This document shows, in pieces, positions 1-6,338 of a stretch of DNA of 12,952 nucleotides. The stretch is taken from contig CAMOOA010000023.1 in NCBI GenBank assembly GCA_946621045.1, forward strand, positions 1 through 12,952, in the 5' to 3' direction. The notes under the pieces are model-generated. The model was not told the origin of the DNA and ran no database searches. It was given only the letters and a program-made list of their open reading frames with translations. Each line of letters begins with the position of its first letter. Within the stretch, counting starts at the first letter, position 1. The stretch comes from an uncultured Erysipelotrichaceae bacterium (lineage in GTDB: Bacteria; Bacillota_I; Bacilli_A; Erysipelotrichales; Erysipelotrichaceae). The position numbers were made by a program, and so were the translations under genes.

Positions 1-1288
1 CGGTATGGATACGGTAGGCAAAGTCAATCGGGGTTGCGCCGTTGGGAAGATCGATAACCCGGCCTTTCGGGGTCATGACATAGACATTCGCTTCAAAGAC
101 ATCCCGCTGCAGGGTCGCCATGTATTCACTGGCGCTTTCATCTTCACTGTCACTGGTAAACACCGCAAAATCACGGAACCAGGAAAGCTTGTCCTCGATT
201 TCCTTCTGTTCCGTCCGGGCGTCATAATGTCCGCCCTCCTTATACCGCCAGTGGGCCGCGACACCCCGCTCGGCGATGGCATCCATTTCCTCCGTGCGGA
301 TCTGCACTTCAAAGATCTTGCCTTCATCCGCCATGATCGTCGTATGAAGCGACTGATACATGTTTGTCTTCGGCATGGCGATGTAGTCTTTCAGACGGCC
401 GGGAATCGGTTTGTATTTGGCATGAATATAGCCGAGCACTTCGTAACAGTTCAGCTCGGTCCTGGTCACGATGCGGATCGCAAGCAGATCGAGAATCTCT
501 TCGAAGCGCTTGTTGCGGGCAACCATCTTGTGATAGATGGAATACAGATGCTTGGAGCGGCCGAAAATGCGGAACTCAATATCATGTTCCCGCAGCATCT
601 CGGAAATCTCGGAGATCATCCGCTGCACGGATTCATCCCGTTCCTGCTTTTTGTTTTCCACAAGATGGGCGATCCGGTAGTATTCCTTCCGGTTGAGATA
701 ATAGAACGAAAGGTCTTCGAGTTCATTCTTGATGGCGCTGATACCGAGCCGGTGGGCAATCGGCGCATACACGTCCAGCGTTTCCGCAGCAATGCGCTTC
801 TGGCTGGCCTCCGGCTGATATTCCAGCGTCCGCATGTTATGAAGACGGTCCGCCAGCTTGATCAGAATGACACGGACATCCCGCGCCATTGCAATAAAGA
901 TCTTCCGATGGTTTGCGGCCTGATACTCCGGGTCATCCTTTCCCTTGAACTTCAGGGCGCCGATCTTGGTGACCGATTCCACAAGATCCGCGATTTCCTC
1001 ATCGAACAGTTTGGCCAGTTCTTCGTGGGAAATGCCGGTATCTTCAATCGTGTCATGCAGAAGACCTGCCGCAATCGTTTTCGGTCCGACCCGCAGGGTC
1101 GCAAGAATATAGGCGACATTGTACAGATGGGAGGTATAGGGCTCTCCGCTGCGCCGGAACTGTCCGGCATGCGCCTCAGCCGCATAGTTTGCGGCACGCG
1201 AAATGAGGTCCAGGCTTTCCTGACTGTGGATATACTGTTTCGCTTCGCTCAGAACATCGTCTGCGCCGGCATTTTTATATTCCGCCAT
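1..1288 (-). CDS. rel: Bifunctional (p)ppGpp synthetase/hydrolase Rel, 5' part (C-terminus beyond left edge)
   Basis: Makes and degrades the stringent-response alarmone (p)ppGpp in the cytoplasm. 429 residues are visible. An HD hydrolase domain covers about residues 25-180, with the HD pair at 78-79 in LLHDTIEDTG and the downstream LADRLHNMRTL at 145-155. A synthetase domain covers about 235-350, with LDLLAIRI (266-273), GRLKDYIAMPK (297-307), YQSLHTT (311-317) and EVQIRT (327-332). The RxKD signature at 298-301 is the form of bifunctional Gram-positive Rel enzymes, not the ExDD of monofunctional RelA. The visible protein ends at the start of a TGS domain (DFAYRIHT), so the rest of TGS and the regulatory C-terminus lie outside the window. 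Start ATG at 1288 is supported by a strong AAGGAGG seven bases upstream. It lies downstream of apt, separated by a hairpin terminator, so its expression depends on read-through or on a promoter inside apt that I could not identify. Confidence 0.95.
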   Translation of the reverse strand, partial: MAEYKNAGADDVLSEAKQYIHSQESLDLISRAANYAAEAHAGQFRRSGEPYTSHLYNVAYILATLRVGPKTIAAGLLHDTIEDTGISHEELAKLFDEEIADLVESVTKIGALKFKGKDDPEYQAANHRKIFIAMARDVRVILIKLADRLHNMRTLEYQPEASQKRIAAETLDVYAPIAHRLGISAIKNELEDLSFYYLNRKEYYRIAHLVENKKQERDESVQRMISEISEMLREHDIEFRIFGRSKHLYSIYHKMVARNKRFEEILDLLAIRIVTRTELNCYEVLGYIHAKYKPIPGRLKDYIAMPKTNMYQSLHTTIMADEGKIFEVQIRTEEMDAIAERGVAAHWRYKEGGHYDARTEQKEIEDKLSWFRDFAVFTSDSEDESASEYMATLQRDVFEANVYVMTPKGRVIDLPNGATPIDFAYRIHT

Positions 1289-1294
1289 ACCTTA

Positions 1295-1301
1295 CCTCCT
1301 T
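1295..1301 (-). promoter_or_regulatory. Ribosome binding site of rel
   Basis: The minus strand reads AAGGAGG six bases before the ATG at 1288. It is a near-perfect Shine-Dalgarno sequence and fixes the start of rel at MAEYKNAG. Confidence 0.85.
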
Positions 1302-1310
1302 CCGTGTTAG

Positions 1311-1338
1311 AAAAATACCGAAGAGAAATCTCTTCGGT
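1311..1338 (-). terminator. Intrinsic terminator downstream of apt
   Basis: On the minus strand a perfect 9-bp stem (ACCGAAGAG / CTCTTCGGT, arms at 1330-1338 and 1317-1325) with a 4-base loop is followed by TATTTTT. It starts about 20 bases after the apt stop codon and ends only about 22 bases before the rel start. It probably reduces or separates rel transcription from apt. The stem has modest GC content, so termination may be partial. Confidence 0.8.
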
Positions 1339-1357
1339 TTCAGATCTGCATCAGCAC

Positions 1358-1888
1358 TTATTCACTGTCAGGCAGTTCCATAAGCGCCCGGACTTCATAG
1401 CCCTCCAGCAGTTTTCTGCCGGGGAGTCCGTCCAGTTCGATGATAAACAGATATCCCGCAACAACACCGCCGAGCTGTTCGATAAGCTCTGCCGTTGCCT
1501 TTGCGGTTCCGCCGGTTGCGAGCAGGTCATCGATGACGACGCAGCGCTGACCCGGCTGGATGCTGTCTTTGTGGATGAACAGCTCATTGGAGCCGTACTC
1601 AAGATCATATTTTACAGAAATCGTTTCGCGCGGGAGTTTGCCCGGCTTGCGTACCGGCACGAAGCCGATTCCGAGTTCGAGCGCAACCGGCGCACCGAAA
1701 ATGAAGCCGCGGCTTTCCGGTCCGATGATGACATCGGCACGCATTTCCTTCGCGATTGCCGCAAGCTGATCAACTGACTCGCGGAATGCTTCGCCGTTCT
1801 GGAGAATCGGTGTAACGTCACGGAACAGAACACCCTTGATCGGATAATTGGGGATCGTCGCAATATACTCTCTGAGATCTACTGCCAT
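1358..1888 (-). CDS. apt: Adenine phosphoribosyltransferase
   Basis: Converts adenine and PRPP to AMP and pyrophosphate (purine salvage, cytoplasm). 176 residues, close to the usual 170-180 for the family. Visible signatures: the N-terminal FPxKGxxFRDxTP-like region as NYPIKGVLFRDVTPIL (14-29), GPESRGFIFG (56-65), RKPGKLP (80-86), and the type I PRPP-binding loop VVIDDLLATGGTA (117-129). The ATG at 1888 has AGGAAAGGA upstream. It lies between recJ and rel, as in other Firmicutes. A likely promoter sits in the 100-base gap after recJ and a terminator follows the gene, so apt may be transcribed partly on its own. Confidence 0.96.
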   Translation of the reverse strand: MAVDLREYIATIPNYPIKGVLFRDVTPILQNGEAFRESVDQLAAIAKEMRADVIIGPESRGFIFGAPVALELGIGFVPVRKPGKLPRETISVKYDLEYGSNELFIHKDSIQPGQRCVVIDDLLATGGTAKATAELIEQLGGVVAGYLFIIELDGLPGRKLLEGYEVRALMELPDSE

Positions 1889-1942
1889 AATAAATTCCTT
1901 TCCTGCAAAGTTATTTGAAAATAAAAGTTAGGTTACGCAATG

Positions 1943-1973
1943 AGTATAGCATTTTTTCCGCAGACGGAATCAA
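1943..1973 (-). promoter_or_regulatory. Putative sigma-A type promoter of apt with extended -10
   Basis: In the 100-base gap between recJ and apt the minus strand carries TATACT (1943-1948) preceded by TGC, which makes an extended -10 element. TTGATT (1968-1973) is a possible -35, but its 19-base spacer is longer than optimal, so the extended -10 probably carries the activity. The leader to the apt ATG would be about 50 bases. Sequence-based prediction only. Confidence 0.5.
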
Positions 1974-1988
1974 TTCTTTAACTCCGAT

Positions 1989-3584
1989 TTATACGGCTTC
2001 GAATGCCTCGATCCTTACCTCGATCCGAAGCCGGTCACGAAAGCGGCTCACAGACGGAGTTCCGATCAGCCACGGAAGTTCCCGCACCGGACTGCTTCCC
2101 GGCGAGGTAAACTGAACCCCTTCGTATCCCCCGCAGGAATTTGAGAAAAAGTAACGGGTCACGCGGTCATAGGGACTGATGCTGCGGATCACCGGATCCT
2201 TTACCGCAGCCGTTGTAATCAGCTCGCGCGGATACGGACGGAGCGCTTCAAATGCCATGACCTCTTCCAGATTCAGATGATCCGGATGGATAAGGAACGC
2301 CGGATCTGCCGGTTCCGTTTCCGTAATCGGGCACTCCGCAATTCGTTCCTGTACATGCGCGCAGAATTCCTCGAACCGCGCTTCCTTTACCGCAATTCCG
2401 ACGGCGCCGGTATGTCCGCCGAACTGTTCGAGCTCTTCAAAGCCGCTGAAGAACGAATACATGTCAAAGCCCGCAATACTTCGTCCGCTTCCCTTCAGAA
2501 GATCGTCATGCCGTGAAAACACGAGCACCGGTTTGTGCCAGGTCTTCGCAAGTTTTCCTGCCGCAATGCCGTTGACGCCTTCAAAGAACGTTTCGTCAAA
2601 GATGACGGGAAACTTTGAGTCATCCGCAAGTTCCAGCGCGCGTTTGACCATTGCATCGGACCGTCTGCGCCGGGCATTGTTTACACGTTCCAGCTGCGAT
2701 GCATAGTGGTCGATCTGCGTGCGGCTGCGGCACAGCAGGAACGGAACGAGTGTATTGACATTCGACGTGTCATTCATCCGGGCAACGCTGTTGAGCTTCG
2801 GCACGATCTGAAATGAAACCGCTGTGGAATCGATCGGCGCGCCGTTTCTTAACAGCGGAAGAACTGCCGGCAGCGCCCCGTGTTCGATCGCCCTGAGTCC
2901 GGCTTTGATGATCCTCCGGTTTTCGAGCCATACAGGCATGACATCTCCGATCAGCGCAATTGCGGCGATTGCCGTATGCATCGGCACATCCCCGAACAGC
3001 CGCCGGGAGATTTCCAGTACGACCCCTGCCCCGGAAAGATTCGCAAACCGGGGCTCCATGACATTCGGATGCAGGAGAATGTCACACGGCACTTCCTCCT
3101 CGATCGTATGGTGATCCGTGACGATCACGTCCATGCCGTATTCCTTTGCCTGTGTCAGCGCCTCAAAGCATTTCACACCGTTATCCACCGTCACGATCAG
3201 ACGGTAACCCTTCTCGTGCGCAAGCTTCACGGTGGAGGCAGACAGGCCGTATCCTTCCCGGAAACGGTCCGGAATATAATATCCGTTCGTAATGCCGAGC
3301 CGGTCAAGGATGTCCTTCATCAGTGCGGTCGAGCAGATGCCGTCCGCATCGTAGTCCCCCGCCACAAACACCTTTTCCCTGTTATCTCTGGCGCTCATCA
3401 GACGCCGGCATACACGGTCAAGGTTTTCGCATTCGGAATCCCGCAGTTCCTCCGAAGGATCCAGAAGCTCCCGGATCTGTTCATCGCTGAGGCCGGAAGC
3501 CGCAATAGCCGCCGCCGGCAGCGCAGGAATATTCCACTGTTTCGATACCGCTTCGGTATCCGGAGAAATCACACGGAACGTCAT
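1989..3584 (-). CDS. recJ: RecJ-like single-stranded-DNA exonuclease / DHH phosphoesterase (short form)
   Basis: Predicted 5'-3' single-strand DNA exonuclease for recombination and repair. 531 residues, shorter than typical Bacilli RecJ, with no long C-terminal extension. The DHH core is clear: GDYDADGICST (76-86), YGLS (112-115), VDNG (133-136), DHH (157-159) and LSGAGVVLEI (183-192). The DHHA1 part has KGSGRSIAGFD (364-374) and FGGHTGAVG (388-396). About 100 residues after that could be the OB-like domain. The region that in RecJ usually reads like GPRxNAxGR is here VPKLNSVARMND (261-272), so the protein is divergent and substrate use could differ. The ATG at 3584 overlaps the murD2 stop (ATGA), which suggests translational coupling. 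The position secDF...recJ-apt-rel supports the RecJ assignment. A different DHH nuclease is the alternative. Confidence 0.85.
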   Translation of the reverse strand: MTFRVISPDTEAVSKQWNIPALPAAAIAASGLSDEQIRELLDPSEELRDSECENLDRVCRRLMSARDNREKVFVAGDYDADGICSTALMKDILDRLGITNGYYIPDRFREGYGLSASTVKLAHEKGYRLIVTVDNGVKCFEALTQAKEYGMDVIVTDHHTIEEEVPCDILLHPNVMEPRFANLSGAGVVLEISRRLFGDVPMHTAIAAIALIGDVMPVWLENRRIIKAGLRAIEHGALPAVLPLLRNGAPIDSTAVSFQIVPKLNSVARMNDTSNVNTLVPFLLCRSRTQIDHYASQLERVNNARRRRSDAMVKRALELADDSKFPVIFDETFFEGVNGIAAGKLAKTWHKPVLVFSRHDDLLKGSGRSIAGFDMYSFFSGFEELEQFGGHTGAVGIAVKEARFEEFCAHVQERIAECPITETEPADPAFLIHPDHLNLEEVMAFEALRPYPRELITTAAVKDPVIRSISPYDRVTRYFFSNSCGGYEGVQFTSPGSSPVRELPWLIGTPSVSRFRDRLRIEVRIEAFEAV

Positions 3585-4885
3585 GATCCAAGAACCATCC
3601 GGCGGAACACATCGCCCCGCTCTTCAAAGTTTTTGAAATGATCATAGCTTGAGGCAGCCGGCGACAGAAGAAGAATATGTCCCCTGCGGCAGTGCTGCCT
3701 GCCGCATTCCACCGCTTCGGCAAGATCAGCGCATACATACATCCGCTCATGCGTCATGCCAGCATTCCTGAGTTCTTCATAGATGCGCTTCCCCGTCGCA
3801 TACATGAATACAGCGGTCAGCTGCGGATGTGCATGCAGATAGGCTTCAAGCTCATGATATTCAATGCCGCGGTCCATGCCGCCGATCAGGATCACATCGG
3901 TTTCCGGCAGCGCCTCGACCGCCGCAATACTCGCCTGCCCGATCGTGGAAATACTGTCATTCACAAAGCGGATGCCGTCTTTCTCGCCAAGGTATTCAAG
4001 GCGGTGATGAAGCGGTTCAAAGGCAGCTGCTGCATTGAGAAAGTCCGCATCGGAAATGCCGCAGAAACTGCCGACTGCCCAGGCGGTCGCAAGATTCACC
4101 ATATTATGGTGTCCGATCAGACGGGTTTCAGGTACCTCAAGGGACCTGCCGCTTACATGAAGCACCGGACCGTCTGCCGTAATATCCCTGCCGATCAGAA
4201 GCGCATCCGGACGTTCCGGGACATAAGGCAGATCCTTGCCGAGAATCACAGGCTCGCCGGCCTTCTGGTGGCGGAACACATTCGCCTTGGCATCCCCGTA
4301 TGCCTGAAAACTCTCGTAATGATCAAGATGTTCTTCATAAAGATTCAGATAAACCGCAATATGCGGACTGTACGGACAGTCTTCCAGCTGATGGCAGGAC
4401 ACCTCAAATGCGCAGCGGTCCTCATCCGCAAGGTCTTCGAGAATATCAAAGCACGGAATCCCAATGTTTCCGATAAGATGTGTCCGATACTTCGCCGCAA
4501 GCACCGCATGGATCAGTGAAGTCGTGGTGCTTTTGCCCTTCGTTCCGGTTACACCGACGGTCTGAAATCCGTGATGCTTCAGAAACAGATGCGTCTGCTG
4601 GGTAATATTGGAGCGGTCCATACCGCGGGGGATGACGATGCCGGGGGATTTGAGGATCATGTCATAGGACGAAAAATCCGTATTTTCCTGCACAAGCACC
4701 CTGGTATTGCCGAAGGAAGCGGCACTTTCTTTCAGGGCATCCGTCACATTTCCTTCCGCGATATCCAGCGGAAGATCCGGACAGAGAGAACGGATCCAGC
4801 GGAGCGAAGATTTTCCCTCTCTGCCGAACCCCCAGATCAGTATGCGTTTTCCTTCAAATTCCTGTTTCCATGCATCCCGGTTCAT
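3581..4885 (-). CDS. murD2: UDP-MurNAc-L-alanine--L-glutamate ligase (MurD2 type)
   Basis: ATP-dependent Mur ligase predicted to add L-glutamate to UDP-MurNAc-L-Ala in the cytoplasm. 434 residues in three Mur domains: an N-terminal Rossmann-like part with IWGFGREGKSS (17-27) and KSPGI (79-83), a central ATPase with VTGTKGKSTTT (112-122), EVSCHQLE (161-168) and NLYEEHLDHY (181-190), and a C-terminal domain with HRLEYLG (294-300), VNDSIST (308-314), GGMDRG (335-340) and LLSPAASS (406-413). The GREGK, GTKGKSTTT, EEHLD and NDSIST versions match the MurD2 subfamily as I recall it from Xanthomonas. Classical MurD usually has GTNGKST, a DHLDRH-type motif and NDSKATN. The neighbouring MurL supports MurD2. 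Its start overlaps the murL stop (ATGA), and its stop overlaps the recJ start. Mur ligase identity is certain; the L-Glu preference is inferred. Confidence 0.88.
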   Translation of the reverse strand: MNRDAWKQEFEGKRILIWGFGREGKSSLRWIRSLCPDLPLDIAEGNVTDALKESAASFGNTRVLVQENTDFSSYDMILKSPGIVIPRGMDRSNITQQTHLFLKHHGFQTVGVTGTKGKSTTTSLIHAVLAAKYRTHLIGNIGIPCFDILEDLADEDRCAFEVSCHQLEDCPYSPHIAVYLNLYEEHLDHYESFQAYGDAKANVFRHQKAGEPVILGKDLPYVPERPDALLIGRDITADGPVLHVSGRSLEVPETRLIGHHNMVNLATAWAVGSFCGISDADFLNAAAAFEPLHHRLEYLGEKDGIRFVNDSISTIGQASIAAVEALPETDVILIGGMDRGIEYHELEAYLHAHPQLTAVFMYATGKRIYEELRNAGMTHERMYVCADLAEAVECGRQHCRRGHILLLSPAASSYDHFKNFEERGDVFRRMVLGS

Positions 4886-6252
4886 CGGTCTTTCATCTCC
4901 TCCAGCCGCTGTCTCAGCAGCTTCTGATATTCTTCCGGCACAAGATTTTCCGTATTGAACTGATTCCAGTCAGTATCTTTGCGCCGGTAGTATTCGTAAT
5001 AGGATGTCGAAGCATAGTTCTGATACAGTTTCGGGAGCGGCATTCCGTTTCGCTCGTGGCTGCGGATCGACATAGCGATCGCCGTATTGATCTCTTCCTG
5101 CGTATCCGTGCATGCGGAGGGATCGCCGTCCGTAATGCCGGCCAGCTGATTCAGCATGTCCTGCATGCTTTCATCATTCAGCATGTCCGTACCGAAAATC
5201 GATGTCAGCCGGTCATCCGAGAGATACGCCGACAGCATCACACATACAAAAAGGCATTTGGCGCAGCGTCCGCACCAGCGGTCTTCCTTCTTTCCCGTAT
5301 TGCAGGAACAGAATACCGGATGATAATCGTCCATCACGGAAAACATTCCTGTCGTCTGAAGCTGTGTCAGCGGACGGAGGAGACTGAAGTAATGGACTTC
5401 CGGCGTAATATAGGTATCCATGTACTGCTTGAAATCGCGCTCGAATGCAAAGGTCCTGGAATACTGGTGGTTCACCTTGCGTCCGGTGATCTCATAGTCA
5501 TTCGCAGATGCCTCATTGGAAAGGCAGATGTTCTGAATCCCGTAGATGACTGCGGTCAGGGATGCCGCAAAGGCGCAGAGTGCGGAGAACGGCGTGTGGC
5601 CGTTAAGAAACCCTTCCTTGTTGAATTCAAGCATGCGGATATCAATGGTGCGCTCCGCAATGATCCGCTTCTCTCCCGTATACCCGGCTGCTTCCGCAGA
5701 ATGCACCGCGGCCATGACATGGTTGATGATAAACGCGTGATTTTCCTCCTTCATGCCGGAAAGAAGCTGCAGGCTGACCAGGGAGTTCATTCCCCCGCCC
5801 ACCGGAATCAGATTGCCGCTGAAGCGCCTCTGATCAACGTGGCCGGTAATCGGCTCTCCCGTAGAGCGCAGGTCCATAAAACTGTCCTGATCCGCTTCAA
5901 TGCCGTTTTTGAAGAAGAATTCTCCCAGACCGTTGTAATAGAGTTTTTTCCACCATGCGGTCTGCGCACTGTCGAGCTGCCCGCATTCCACGATCACCGT
6001 AGGAGCGCAGGTAAGTTTCCAGTAGGAAATCAGTTCCATGAGACCAAGCGAAAACGCCGCCTCACGGACCGTACGCAGGTTTGCGTAGGTTGCGCCGCCG
6101 GCAGGTTTTGCCAGTATAAAATCCGGATTGAAATGACTCAGCCCTTCGATTTCAAAATCGAACTGAACATGCAGTTCGTCTTCGCTTTCGATAATCGCAA
6201 AATCATGATAGTAAAAGACCGGATAACGTCTGCTTACATCGCTGTATTCCAT
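4882..6252 (-). CDS. murL: UDP-MurNAc-L-alanyl-L-glutamate epimerase (MurL family)
   Basis: Predicted to epimerise the terminal L-Glu of UDP-MurNAc-L-Ala-L-Glu to D-Glu, an ATP-dependent reaction that replaces glutamate racemase (MurI) as the D-Glu source. 456 residues, close to the Xanthomonas enzyme. Motifs recalled from that protein and seen here: YYNGLGEFFFKNG (105-117), a GGGxxS loop (152-157), FNKEGFLNGHTP (210-221), SNEASA (245-250), VNHQYSRTFAFE (260-271), YFSLLRPL (288-295), and a cysteine region with SCN (316-318) and RWCGRCAKC (325-333), which may bind metal. The loop reads GGGMNS where the recalled form is GGGKDS. There is no signal peptide, so it is cytoplasmic. The ATG at 6252 has a GGGGG-type ribosome site five bases upstream. 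The stop overlaps the murD2 start as ATGA. Family assignment is strong; activity of this variant is unproven. Confidence 0.87.
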   Translation of the reverse strand: MEYSDVSRRYPVFYYHDFAIIESEDELHVQFDFEIEGLSHFNPDFILAKPAGGATYANLRTVREAAFSLGLMELISYWKLTCAPTVIVECGQLDSAQTAWWKKLYYNGLGEFFFKNGIEADQDSFMDLRSTGEPITGHVDQRRFSGNLIPVGGGMNSLVSLQLLSGMKEENHAFIINHVMAAVHSAEAAGYTGEKRIIAERTIDIRMLEFNKEGFLNGHTPFSALCAFAASLTAVIYGIQNICLSNEASANDYEITGRKVNHQYSRTFAFERDFKQYMDTYITPEVHYFSLLRPLTQLQTTGMFSVMDDYHPVFCSCNTGKKEDRWCGRCAKCLFVCVMLSAYLSDDRLTSIFGTDMLNDESMQDMLNQLAGITDGDPSACTDTQEEINTAIAMSIRSHERNGMPLPKLYQNYASTSYYEYYRRKDTDWNQFNTENLVPEEYQKLLRQRLEEMKDR

Positions 6253-6295
6253 AATCGCCCCCAGTATATCGGTTTTTGGTAAAAGGTTCCATAGA

Positions 6296-6319
6296 ATACG
6301 GCAGCCGAAGCTGCCGTAT
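6296..6319 (-). terminator. Perfect UUCG-loop hairpin between secDF and murL, possible terminator or mRNA stabiliser
   Basis: The minus-strand RNA folds into a perfect 10-bp stem (ATACGGCAGC / GCTGCCGTAT) closed by a C(UUCG)G tetraloop, one of the most stable RNA hairpins. It lies 20 bases after the secDF stop and about 45 bases before the murL start. The downstream sequence is TCTATGG, not a real T-run, so termination is uncertain. It could instead protect the secDF 3' end or set differential expression in one operon. Confidence 0.55.
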
Positions 6320-6338
6320 CTTTACATATTCGAATCTG

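Noticed and set aside
5..1777. 590-codon open frame on the plus strand
   Set aside because: It is antisense to rel and apt, both with clear domains and ribosome sites. The translation shows no recognisable domain, and no ribosome site was seen for it. Long antisense frames arise here from codon bias of the real genes.
3581..4885. Classical MurD (D-glutamate adding)
   Set aside because: The GTKGKSTTT, EEHLD and NDSIST motifs and the overlapping murL gene fit MurD2 better. It remains possible until the substrate is tested.
4870..6282. 470-codon open frame on the plus strand
   Set aside because: It covers murL in antisense. murL matches a known family along its whole length, and the antisense product has no recognisable motif.
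6263..6289. TATACT on the minus strand just before murL as a -10 promoter element
   Set aside because: It ends about ten bases before the start codon and overlaps the ribosome site, so a transcript would start inside or after that site. The -35 match is weak.
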